A DNA stretch of 64,000 bases from an uncultured Candidatus Melainabacteria bacterium (GTDB lineage Bacteria > Cyanobacteriota > Vampirovibrionia > Gastranaerophilales > Gastranaerophilaceae): the NCBI GenBank assembly GCA_934757255.1, contig CAKVLL010000003.1:43647-107646 (forward strand), in the 5' to 3' direction. Shown here one piece after another: positions 14,344-22,067 of this stretch. A model generated the notes under the pieces. The model saw only the letters and a list, made by a program, of their open reading frames with translations. It was not told where the DNA came from and searched no databases. A program made the translations under genes and the position numbers. Each line of letters begins with the position of its first letter. Position 1 is the stretch's first letter.

Positions 14344-14736
14344 GTGCTAGTGCATTGCAATTCTAAGTTCAGACCTTATGTTATTTGGTTTTTATTTCCC
14401 AACGAAGGTTTTTATAACAGAAAAGTAGAATTTGGTTTTTGTCCTCATTGCAACAAAGACATTGCCTGTTACGTAGAGTACAGAAAATCTGATGATATGA
14501 AATTTGTAACTTACTGCAAGAAAAGACAAGCTGACAAATTCAGAGAAATGTACAAAGCAGAAATTGAATACAAGAGTACAGATTTAATCATTAATAAAGG
14601 GATGCCTTACGGATGGGTATATGGTGAAAACAAACAAAAGATTGATAAAAAGACCGGCGAAATCACTTATAGACAAGTAGCTTGTGATTTTTACGGTAAT
14701 AAGGAAGAAATTAAAAGATTTACACAGGCAGAGTAA
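14344..14736 (+). CDS. Zinc-finger-like phage protein, 130 aa
   Basis: Starts at GTG (MLVHCNSKFRPYVIWFLF) with GAGGAAGGG upstream. It has a FCPHCNKDIACYVEYRKSDD segment and ends in a GNKEEIKRF helix. The CPHC knuckle plus further Cys may bind one zinc. It is the first rightward gene, so it may control or prepare late expression or packaging. Similar short proteins occur in gut phages; function unknown. Confidence 0.65.
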   Translation: MLVHCNSKFRPYVIWFLFPNEGFYNRKVEFGFCPHCNKDIACYVEYRKSDDMKFVTYCKKRQADKFREMYKAEIEYKSTDLIINKGMPYGWVYGENKQKIDKKTGEITYRQVACDFYGNKEEIKRFTQAE

Positions 14737-14842
14737 CACTAGCTCGATTTTACACAAACACACATTTTAGTATTCCTTTTTTGACGTTTTGAATTTTCTC
14801 TCGACTGTAATACTTCAACCTACTCTGCCTTTTTCTTTATTT

Positions 14843-15352
14843 ATGGCTAAAAAAGATACTGACAAAAAGCATAAACCACTCGCTAGGGATTGGGATAAAA
14901 TCCGTATGATGTGGTTAAGGAATGAGGATTTAGATTACATTCTAAATGCTCTACCTGATGTTGATGTTACTAAGAATGCTATTGTTAAAAGGATGTCAGC
15001 AGAAGGTATTACTGCTAAGAGAAGGGCAATTCAAGAGCGTGCAATTGATGATGCTACTAAAATTGCCGAAAAAGATAAACTTTATGTTAATTCACTCTGC
15101 ATAGATTTATACAACAAAGGCGCAGATATTATCCAAAACATTCTTGGACAGTACAGTCAAGAACTTATGGTGGGTAATGTTGCTAAAGGTCAGGCAAGAG
15201 CAACTGCATACAACGTAGATATGCTTATGTCAGGTCTAACTAAAATTCAAAAAGGTCTTAGAGTTGCTTATGGTTATGACGACAAAGGTAATTTGTGCGA
15301 AAAAGCACCTGAAGTAATGATTATCGAAGGCTTTGATAAGGACAAAATTTAG
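14843..15352 (+). CDS. Probable terminase small subunit-like protein, 169 aa
   Basis: The start MAKKDTDKKHKPLARDWDKI at 14843 is chosen although no ribosome binding site is obvious; the longer frame starts at TTG. A basic N-terminus leads into an HTH-like segment (NALPDVDVTKNAIVKRMSAE), then helices that could oligomerise. Its place directly before the portal gene fits a small terminase or DNA-recognition protein. The large subunit is at the other end of the late region. The assignment rests on position and HTH-like pattern. Confidence 0.5.
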   Translation: MAKKDTDKKHKPLARDWDKIRMMWLRNEDLDYILNALPDVDVTKNAIVKRMSAEGITAKRRAIQERAIDDATKIAEKDKLYVNSLCIDLYNKGADIIQNILGQYSQELMVGNVAKGQARATAYNVDMLMSGLTKIQKGLRVAYGYDDKGNLCEKAPEVMIIEGFDKDKI

Positions 15353-17292
15353 TGGAATACATAGTAGAAAAAACACAAAAAGTTAAAAAGCTTTCAGAAG
15401 AAGATAAACTCACTCTTTCTAAAAAGATTTCAGAGGAGTTTAAGACTTATGATAACGCTAGAGCATCTCAACTAGAGAAGGCACAAAAGCTTATTGATGA
15501 AGTTTATTTCAAGAAAGTAGTGAAACAAGAAGAAGGTTCTACTAAAGCTTGGAAAAGCAAGTTAAAGATGGGTAAAGCCTTTATGTTCCATCAAATTTTG
15601 AAGGCATTTATTTGGAAAAATATTTACGCCAATATGAATTCTATGTTTGATGTTTCAGGTGAAAACCTAGAAAGTGATAACAATTCAAACAAACAGAAAA
15701 CAATGCTTGTTGATATCTGCGAAAAGATGGAATACAGCAAAACTTGCGACAAAGTTATTGATAAGTCATTGATTTATGGCGAACTTATAAGCTTTTGTAC
15801 ATGGCGTAAACTTGCAGAGGAATACAGAAGACCTATTAGCTTTTTTGATGGCATTAAAGAGCCTTCTAAGCTTCTTAAAATTGCATCCGCAGTTGCTAAA
15901 GGTGAGAAATTTTACATTGACGAAAGACCTACTTATGATAATCCTTTTATCTACTGTGTCGACCCTGCTAACTTTGTATTTGATACTACTCAATCAGACA
16001 TAAATTGGGAAACTTGCCCTAAAATTAACAGAACTTGGCGCACACCTGAAGATATTATCAATAACAAGTATTTTGAAGTTTCTAAAGAAGTAGCGAATGA
16101 CCTTAGAGAAATGATTAAAACAGGGGCTGATGATGGCAAGTTATCAACTCAAAACCCAACATCACTAAAACAAGAAACTAGAAACGGTACTACTGTTGAA
16201 ATGCTAGAACATTGGGGTGATTTAATGCTTCCTGACGGTACTGTTTTAAGAAATTGGTATGCAGTAGTAGTTGCCGGTAAGTATTTAGTAAGATTTGAGA
16301 AAAATCCATTCATCATAAATCCGTTTTCTTACGGCACATACTTCCAAGACCCTGATACAAAGAGAGGTATTTCTCCTCTATATTCAATTCTTGACATTGC
16401 TGAAACACAAGAAGGTATTCTTAGAAGGACAATGAACCTTCAATCGCTAACAGAAAACCCACCTGTTTTAGCACCTAAAGGTTTCTTTGGCGATGATACT
16501 GATGATATTGACTTATATCCCGGCAAGATTATTGAATACGACCCTCAATTGTATTCAGAGTCAAAAGTAACACCTCTTGAATTTGCCGTTAATGTGTTTA
16601 GTCAAGATATGAATTACATTGACGATTTAATGTCTGAAATTTCAGGCGTATTCCCTAATATGGCAGGTGCATCTGAAAATGATAGAACTACTGCAACAGA
16701 GATTTCTACAAAGGTAGAAGGTCAATTAACACGTCTAAAAATGCTTTTAGATGTAATTAATCAAAACCTAATTTTATCAGACGTTAAAAAGATTGCTAAA
16801 TTAAAAGCTAATTTCACTTTTGGCGATGAAACAGTCTTTGTAAACAATGAAAACAAGCCTGAAAACGTAGTAATCAATGATGAAGTTAGACAGGCTGATT
16901 ACAGATACACTTATGCTGATAGAAGTGCTACTAATGAAAGATTTAACTATGTTGATATGGTGGCACAAGCTGTTCAAATGTTTGTTAAAACAGGTCTACA
17001 AGTTAATATTGAGGAATTCTTTACTTGGTATATGGAACAGAAAGGTGTTGAAAATCCTGAAAGGTTCTTAAATATTCAGCAATTCCTTTCTCCTGAAGTT
17101 CAACAGGCACTTTTAAACAATCCAACCTTAGCACCTGTTATACAAGAAATGCAAAAAAGAGTTGAGATGGCTAAACAAGGTCAGCAATTGCCTGATAATG
17201 AGTCAACTCCTCAAATACAAGAGCCTGAACAGCCTAAAACATTACCTGAAACACTAAGTGCGCTTCCGGGAAGGAACTTAATGAATGCTTAA
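15352..17292 (+). CDS. Portal (head-tail connector) protein
   Basis: A 646-aa protein starting with GTG, which overlaps the stop of the previous gene (TAGTG) behind AAGGAC. Length, helical N-terminus, the central segment PISFFDGIKEPSK...YCVDPANFVFD, and RRTMNLQSLTENPPVLAPKG with QMQKR-rich C-terminal helices fit the portal of T7-like podoviruses. It is followed by scaffold and capsid genes in the usual order. The portal ring forms the DNA entry vertex. No active-site motif is expected. Confidence 0.8.
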   Translation: MEYIVEKTQKVKKLSEEDKLTLSKKISEEFKTYDNARASQLEKAQKLIDEVYFKKVVKQEEGSTKAWKSKLKMGKAFMFHQILKAFIWKNIYANMNSMFDVSGENLESDNNSNKQKTMLVDICEKMEYSKTCDKVIDKSLIYGELISFCTWRKLAEEYRRPISFFDGIKEPSKLLKIASAVAKGEKFYIDERPTYDNPFIYCVDPANFVFDTTQSDINWETCPKINRTWRTPEDIINNKYFEVSKEVANDLREMIKTGADDGKLSTQNPTSLKQETRNGTTVEMLEHWGDLMLPDGTVLRNWYAVVVAGKYLVRFEKNPFIINPFSYGTYFQDPDTKRGISPLYSILDIAETQEGILRRTMNLQSLTENPPVLAPKGFFGDDTDDIDLYPGKIIEYDPQLYSESKVTPLEFAVNVFSQDMNYIDDLMSEISGVFPNMAGASENDRTTATEISTKVEGQLTRLKMLLDVINQNLILSDVKKIAKLKANFTFGDETVFVNNENKPENVVINDEVRQADYRYTYADRSATNERFNYVDMVAQAVQMFVKTGLQVNIEEFFTWYMEQKGVENPERFLNIQQFLSPEVQQALLNNPTLAPVIQEMQKRVEMAKQGQQLPDNESTPQIQEPEQPKTLPETLSALPGRNLMNA

Positions 17293-17497
17293 AGAAGATA
17301 TTTTAAGAGAAAAATATGATTTAGTTACCGGCGAAGATTGCACAAAGCTTAGAAAACTTGAACTTGATTTTATCGTTGAAAAAGCCAACTCTCAATTAAG
17401 TTCAGAAATGCTAAGAGGGATGTTATTGCTCATTAATGAGCGTGATAGATGGGAAAGAGAGTATCTTGCGCTATGCAAGTCAGCTAACAAGGAGTAA
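17285..17497 (+). CDS. Small helical protein between portal and scaffold, 70 aa
   Basis: Overlaps the portal gene by 8 bases and ends two bases before the scaffold gene, so it is in the head operon. Starts MLKEDILREKYDLVTGEDCT; all helical and charged. It could be a head accessory protein. No family is recognised. Confidence 0.6.
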   Translation: MLKEDILREKYDLVTGEDCTKLRKLELDFIVEKANSQLSSEMLRGMLLLINERDRWEREYLALCKSANKE

Positions 17498-17499
17498 TT

Positions 17500-18498
17500 A
17501 TGGACACAGATTTTGAAAATACGACAGTTACAGATAATGCAGATAACTCTGCTAGTGATGAATTAAATCTTGATGAACAGATTGAGAAAGCACTAGATGA
17601 GCCTGCAACAGAGCCTACAAATGCTCAAGAAGAAGAAAAGGTTACTACTACTGAACCTAAAAAAGAAGAACAGGATAACATCGTTGAATGCCCTGATAAG
17701 TTCAAAAATGAAGATGGTTCAATCAATGTTAAAAACCTTGCAAAGTCGTATAAGGAATTAGAACCTCTTTTAAGCCAAAAGAATTCTTGGGAAAAAGAAC
17801 GAGCAGAGCTTTTGAAATTCAAGGAACGTTTGGATGCTTTAGATAAGCAAAAAGAAGAAAATGCTAAGCAAGCAGGTTTTAATTCAGCTTTGGATATGCA
17901 ACAAACTTATGAAGTTGCACAGTACGAAGCAAACGAATATTTAAAGTATTTGCAATACTTAGATGATGAGACTAGAGAAAATGTACAAAACCTATTGTAC
18001 AGATACGCTAACAATCCATCAGAAAAATTAATGCGTGAAATTGAAGTAGAATTTGCACCTGATGTTAATAAACGTATTGCAGTACAAGCTGATAGGATGA
18101 GAAACAAGTTTGAGCAAGACAAACAAGCTATGGCTGAAACAACCAAACTATCTAATATTGAAGATGTTATTTCTAAGTCCGTAGATGCTCACAACGAGTT
18201 ATTCAACTATGAGCCATTCAAAAATATGTTCGTTAATACATTGCACAGATTTGGTGATAAGTTCACCTTTGAAGATGCCCAAGTATTAATGAACACAATA
18301 GTAGAGCTAAAAAGTGCCTTTGAGGAAGAATTCAAAAAGAATTCTGCTTCTATCGAAGCAAACAAACAGGCTACTGATAAACTAGCTTCTATTTCAGGTT
18401 TAAACTCTGCTACTGCATCTAGTCAGCAAATGGATAGAGTCGATTTAAATAAATTGACCAACACCCAACTAGACAAACTGTTAGACAAGTACATATAG
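17500..18498 (+). CDS. Scaffolding protein
   Basis: A 332-aa protein with a very acidic, low-complexity N-terminus (TDFENTTVTDNADNSASDEL) and long charged helices after residue ~90 (KEELPLLSQK-like region, KFKERLDALDKQKEENAKQA). It ends in a small helical tail (NKLTNTQLDKLLDKYI). This composition and its place directly before the capsid gene match phage scaffolds, which direct capsid assembly and leave before maturation. Confidence 0.78.
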   Translation: MDTDFENTTVTDNADNSASDELNLDEQIEKALDEPATEPTNAQEEEKVTTTEPKKEEQDNIVECPDKFKNEDGSINVKNLAKSYKELEPLLSQKNSWEKERAELLKFKERLDALDKQKEENAKQAGFNSALDMQQTYEVAQYEANEYLKYLQYLDDETRENVQNLLYRYANNPSEKLMREIEVEFAPDVNKRIAVQADRMRNKFEQDKQAMAETTKLSNIEDVISKSVDAHNELFNYEPFKNMFVNTLHRFGDKFTFEDAQVLMNTIVELKSAFEEEFKKNSASIEANKQATDKLASISGLNSATASSQQMDRVDLNKLTNTQLDKLLDKYI

Positions 18499-18509
18499 GA
18501 GAATAGAAA

Positions 18510-19403
18510 ATGGCGATTGAACAGTTAATAATCGGTACTTTTAATAAGTCATTTAACAAGTATATCTATGATGATTTAATCATCGGTCAGTTGGCACATA
18601 CTGAATTCAAAAACGGTGTTAAAAAAGGTGATGAAGTTGATATCGAAATGCCTGTATTACAAAGATTATTTGATTACACAGGCGGAGACCTTCCTGATGC
18701 AGAAGTTGTAACATCTTCTAGCACTAAGGTTCGTATCGACAGAGGTAAAGCATTCCACTTTGAAGTTAAAAAGCTTGACGAACAACAAATCGAAAATGCG
18801 CCTGATATGAAGCAAAAAGTAGATTTGGCTAAAAGATATTCAGAAGATGGTATCAAACAATTTGCTTCTGCTATCGACCAAGCTTATGCAGGCTTATACA
18901 CAAGGGCAGGTCATTACTTAGATGATAGTGGTAATGCAATTAATTTAGATGCAAATACGGCTAAAGATATTTTGGCTTATATGCAAGCTAAATTCCAAAG
19001 AGGTGATGGTAAAGGTCATACTTCTTGGGTTGACGGTCAAATGATTGTTATAGTTCCACCTGAATATCAATTCTATCTAGGTAAATTAGAAGACTTGAAA
19101 TATGTAGAGTCAGGTCACAAGAAAATGGCTAAAGGCTTCATTGGTCAGCTTTGTGGTTGGGATATTCACGTATCTAACAACATTGCTCAAAACGAAGATG
19201 GTGCTATGTACCCATTGTTCGGCATCAAAGGTAAAACTTTGGCAGGTGGTGTATCTTCTGATTTGAATATGCAACACTATATCCCTGAAAAGAACTTCAA
19301 CACTAGATACAAAGGTTATGGTTTGTACGGTGTTGGCGCACCTAGAGCCGATTACTTCGGTACTGTTAAGATTAAAGCACCTTTGACTTTAAAAGCTTCT
19401 TAA
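18510..19403 (+). CDS. Major capsid protein
   Basis: The 297-aa protein begins MAIEQLIIGTFNKSFNKYIY with a GGAG binding site. It has features of T7-type HK97-fold coats: DEVDIEMPVLQRLFDYTGGD in the extended arm, DQAYAGLYTRAG in the long helix and VPPEYQFYLGKLEDLKYVES in the A-domain. It follows the scaffold gene and is followed by a terminator hairpin, as in T7. The fold is inferred from order and pattern. Confidence 0.8.
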   Translation: MAIEQLIIGTFNKSFNKYIYDDLIIGQLAHTEFKNGVKKGDEVDIEMPVLQRLFDYTGGDLPDAEVVTSSSTKVRIDRGKAFHFEVKKLDEQQIENAPDMKQKVDLAKRYSEDGIKQFASAIDQAYAGLYTRAGHYLDDSGNAINLDANTAKDILAYMQAKFQRGDGKGHTSWVDGQMIVIVPPEYQFYLGKLEDLKYVESGHKKMAKGFIGQLCGWDIHVSNNIAQNEDGAMYPLFGIKGKTLAGGVSSDLNMQHYIPEKNFNTRYKGYGLYGVGAPRADYFGTVKIKAPLTLKAS

Positions 19404-19421
19404 TGGGTCATATAAGCTTTA

Positions 19422-19452
19422 GGGGATTGGCACATAATTAATCCCCATTTTT
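19422..19452 (+). terminator. Terminator behind the capsid gene
   Basis: GGGGATT and AATCCCC pair around an 11-base loop, followed by A and five T. It lies 19 bases after the capsid stop. A partial terminator after the capsid gene keeps downstream genes lower, as T7 does at the same place. Confidence 0.7.
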
Positions 19453-19474
19453 AGAAATTTATAGGAGAATAATA

Positions 19475-19861
19475 ATGGCACAAGATGTTATAAAAGTTCA
19501 GCTTCCTGTTCAAGAAGCTACACAATCTGTTGAAGTTGTTGCTTTTGCAAAACAAACAGTTACTCCTGCTAATGGTATTAAGATTGAAAAAGCACTTGCC
19601 AATAAAAATAACTCTTTAGTTATCGTTGTTGAATGTACTACAGCAGGTGCTATAACAATTAAGGCAGGTGACAATTATCCTAACGCTATGCTAGGAGATT
19701 TGACTATCACACCTACAAAAGACAAAGTAAATGCAATTCTTCTTGAAGATATTTCAAGATTTGAAAACAGAGATGGTTCTGTTGACCTTGCATTTGCGTC
19801 TACATTTGCAGGCACTATTTACGCTGTTGCTAAAAGAGCAGGGCTTAGACCTACTGAATAA
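19475..19861 (+). CDS. Probable head decoration protein, 128 aa
   Basis: A beta-rich protein (VIKVQLPVQEATQSVEVVAF, NSLVIVVECTTAGAITIKAG, TFAGTIYAVAKRAG) starting behind a GGAGAA site just after the capsid terminator. Size, all-beta character and place fit a capsid decoration or head-fibre subunit. A strong terminator follows. No specific family is recognised. Confidence 0.55.
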   Translation: MAQDVIKVQLPVQEATQSVEVVAFAKQTVTPANGIKIEKALANKNNSLVIVVECTTAGAITIKAGDNYPNAMLGDLTITPTKDKVNAILLEDISRFENRDGSVDLAFASTFAGTIYAVAKRAGLRPTE

Positions 19862-19862
19862 T

Positions 19863-19886
19863 AAGAGAGGGGGAAACCCCTCTTTT
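19863..19886. terminator. Terminator between head genes and the moron cassette
   Basis: AAGAGAGGGG pairs with CCCCTCTTTT around a GAAA tetraloop and ends in a T run on the plus strand. It also stands just behind the stop of the leftward gene at 19888 and could serve both strands, though the leftward T run is weak. Confidence 0.85.
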
Positions 19887-19887
19887 G

Positions 19888-20199
19888 TTATTGAAATCTA
19901 GCGGGAACTCCGCTTACCTTTTCTTCACCACTTTCTTGAATTGCATCATCATCCCAAAAGTCTGATAAGTCGTTGCGCTTCATTTCGCCCCAATAATCAT
20001 TTTGATTTTTACCACCGGCATATAAATGCCAAACCCTTCCTGTTTTATGGTCAATCATAAATTGGTCAGCGCGAAATGTTGGATGCATATATAAGCTGTA
20101 TCGTTTATAGTCAGAATTGACGTACATTTTGGTCATAAAGACAAAACACAAAGATTGAAATACAATTAAAGTCGCAAATAGAACGCAGATTTTTTTCAT
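19888..20199 (-). CDS. Exported or membrane-anchored moron protein, 103 aa
   Basis: Starts MKKICVLFATLIVFQSLCFV, an N-terminal membrane or signal segment, then a hydrophilic domain with HPTFRADQFMIDHKTGRVWH and LYAGGKNQNDYWGEMKRNDL. It is transcribed against the surrounding late genes and follows the membrane gene at 20212, so the pair can be expressed from the prophage. The context suggests a lysogenic conversion function at the cell envelope; the family is not recognised. Confidence 0.65.
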   Translation of the reverse strand: MKKICVLFATLIVFQSLCFVFMTKMYVNSDYKRYSLYMHPTFRADQFMIDHKTGRVWHLYAGGKNQNDYWGEMKRNDLSDFWDDDAIQESGEEKVSGVPARFQ

Positions 20200-20211
20200 A
20201 GTGGTCTCCTT

Positions 20212-20496
20212 TTAATGATTAATAATAACAATAATAGGCACTATCGCCCAAACTAAACCAATTGTTGCAAACCATACACCTACTAAAATTATTCCAATTA
20301 GTTTAAATATTTTTTCTTTTTCCGTAAGTTCGCTTCCATATTTTTCAGGCATTCTTCTTAAATCATTTCTTATTTTCTTATAAGGTTCTTGTATTCCGTA
20401 TATGATATCTATGCACTCACTTCTAGTATGAGATATTGATATACAAAAAGCGAAAACACCAACTATAAACATTGTTAAAAGTAGAATAAAATCCAT
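20212..20496 (-). CDS. Two-span membrane moron protein, 94 aa
   Basis: Two hydrophobic segments, MDFILLLTMFIVGVFAFCIS and IFKLIGIILVGVWFATIGLV (continuing to the end), flank a charged loop (YKKIRNDLRRMPEKYGSELT). It is the first gene of the leftward cassette and is preceded by a promoter at 20543-20571. It could be a superinfection-exclusion protein, by analogy with other small prophage membrane proteins; that is inference. Confidence 0.65.
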   Translation of the reverse strand: MDFILLLTMFIVGVFAFCISISHTRSECIDIIYGIQEPYKKIRNDLRRMPEKYGSELTEKEKIFKLIGIILVGVWFATIGLVWAIVPIIVIINH

Positions 20497-20542
20497 ATTA
20501 CATGCCTGCCGTTATTTACACAATTAGTCAATTTACTCATTT

Positions 20543-20571
20543 ATATTACATTACAATAGGACTATTTTCAA
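20543..20571 (-). promoter_or_regulatory. Promoter of the leftward moron cassette
   Basis: Leftward TTGAAA, a 17-base spacer and TAATAT, about 45 bases before the start codon of the membrane protein gene. It lies in the 138-base gap shared with the XRE regulator, which could bind here. Confidence 0.55.
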
Positions 20572-20634
20572 TAAATAACATGCCAATGTGTTCGATACTA
20601 AATTCATAGGACATAATATTGATAAGGTAGGATT

Positions 20635-20958
20635 ATGGATTTAAGAAAAAGATTTGGCAAAAGAATTAAAGAACTAAGAAAGATGGCAGGATATAAACAA
20701 TCCGAGCTTGCAGAGTTAGTTGGAATTGCCACAAAAACACAAAGTAGCATTGAATGTGGTATCAATTTCCCAAAAGTTCAATTAATTGAAAAATATGCAA
20801 AAGTGCTTAAATTAGATGTTTCTGAAATCCTTTATTTATGTGACACACCTACTCCAAAAGACGATTATACAGAAGCACTTTATAAATTAGTCAACAAAGC
20901 CAATGATAAACAAATAGAACTTATTTACAAACATGCAAAACTTGTAATGGAAATTTAG
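20635..20958 (+). CDS. XRE-family HTH regulator, 107 aa
   Basis: Residues 1-65 are a Cro/CI-type HTH: KRIKELRKMAGYKQSELAEL, then ATKTQSSIECGINFPKVQLI and EKYAKVLKLDVSEILYL. The rest is a short helical C-terminus without peptidase or dimerisation features of full repressors. It diverges from the two membrane genes and likely controls them. It could also be the rightward transcript start for the tail genes, which follow 30 bases later. Confidence 0.85.
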   Translation: MDLRKRFGKRIKELRKMAGYKQSELAELVGIATKTQSSIECGINFPKVQLIEKYAKVLKLDVSEILYLCDTPTPKDDYTEALYKLVNKANDKQIELIYKHAKLVMEI

Positions 20959-20988
20959 TGTTCTATTTTTAGAAAGGATTTATATTTT

Positions 20989-21396
20989 ATGATGAAACTG
21001 TTATTCAAACCAACAGGTAACATTTTCACGCTTCCTGATAATGAAGCACTTGCTATAAAAGCTTCTGACAGAGGTAATTATGAAGTATTAGACGCAGGTT
21101 TAAATGAACCTGAACCTACTATCACAATCTCGCAAGAAGAAGTTAAACAAGTTCTTGAAGCTAAAGCAGAAAAGATTGCTAGGGATGATAAAGCAATCGC
21201 AGAAAAGGAAGCTAAGAAAGCTAACAAAAACAAAAAACGTGTTAATCCAATCTTTAGAAAATTTGATGCAAGTGATTTAGAAAAGTTAGAAAAAGATGTT
21301 CTTGAAACTCTTGCAGGTAAATTAGGGATAACAGACCCACATAACAAGAAAAAGGCAGAATTAATTCGTAGAATTAGAGAGTTAAGAGGTGAATAA
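20989..21396 (+). CDS. Phage virion-associated protein, 135 aa
   Basis: An N-terminal beta segment (MMKLLFKPTGNIFTLPDNEA) is followed by a long charged helix (VKQVLEAKAEKIARDDKAIA, KEAKKANKNKKR) and a C-terminal SAP-like segment (LETLAGKLGITDPHNKKKAE). It overlaps the tail-tube A gene by one base. Its place between head and tail genes suggests a joining or head-fibre role. The SAP-like call is weak. Confidence 0.5.
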   Translation: MMKLLFKPTGNIFTLPDNEALAIKASDRGNYEVLDAGLNEPEPTITISQEEVKQVLEAKAEKIARDDKAIAEKEAKKANKNKKRVNPIFRKFDASDLEKLEKDVLETLAGKLGITDPHNKKKAELIRRIRELRGE

Positions 21397-22064
21397 TGGC
21401 TCTTACATTTCTTGATTTATACAATACATGCGCAGGTCAACCTTGGTCTATGTATGACAGCGATGCAGAGTCAATAGACGACCTTGAAAGTGCTTTAAAA
21501 ATATCAATCAACAAAGCTCTATCTTTCATTTGGAACTATCAGCCTTGGTCGTTTCGTTACTATGCTCACATAATAAGAACCAAACAGAATAAGTCTTCTT
21601 ACTCTTTACCTAACGGCACAATTACAAGAAAAGTTGTTAATGGGAAAGAAAAGTTTGGAGTTAAGTATAATGGCAAAAGCTTAACCTATGTTGATGATGA
21701 AGATGAATTGGATGCTAAAGAAGGTGAGCCGGAGTCATTTTACATCAAAGGTGAAAATTTATATCTTTATCCAGTTCCTGATGATACATATTTAATTACG
21801 ATTGATTATTTGCTTATGCCTTGTGCATTAACGGCAGATGATGAACAAATCTACGAACTGACAGAAGAAGATGATAAAATAAACATTCCTGAAAAGTATG
21901 AAAAACCTTTCCGCAATTGCCTGATTTCACTAGCTATGATTTATGCCATTGCAGATGAGTCTGATGAAAACCATTCAGGCTATATGAAACAATATGAGGA
22001 CTCTCTTGCTGTATTGTTCAAATATTGCAGAGATAAAGTTAGAAACAGAAGAATTATTATTTAG
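21396..22064 (+). CDS. Tail tubular protein A-like
   Basis: The 222-aa protein starts MALTFLDLYNTCAGQPWSMY and includes SALKISINKALSFIWNYQPW, SFRYYAHIIRTKQNKSSYSL and a following beta segment YFIKGENLYLYP-type, typical of T7 gp11-like adaptors that ring the portal. It stands directly before tail tube B with a 3-base gap. The assignment rests on order, size and pattern. Confidence 0.75.
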   Translation: MALTFLDLYNTCAGQPWSMYDSDAESIDDLESALKISINKALSFIWNYQPWSFRYYAHIIRTKQNKSSYSLPNGTITRKVVNGKEKFGVKYNGKSLTYVDDEDELDAKEGEPESFYIKGENLYLYPVPDDTYLITIDYLLMPCALTADDEQIYELTEEDDKINIPEKYEKPFRNCLISLAMIYAIADESDENHSGYMKQYEDSLAVLFKYCRDKVRNRRIII

Positions 22065-22067
22065 TAA

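Noticed and set aside
20635..20958. Main lysogeny repressor
   Set aside because: It is short, has no C-terminal dimerisation or peptidase domain and lies inside the late region next to two leftward membrane genes, so it is more likely a local regulator.
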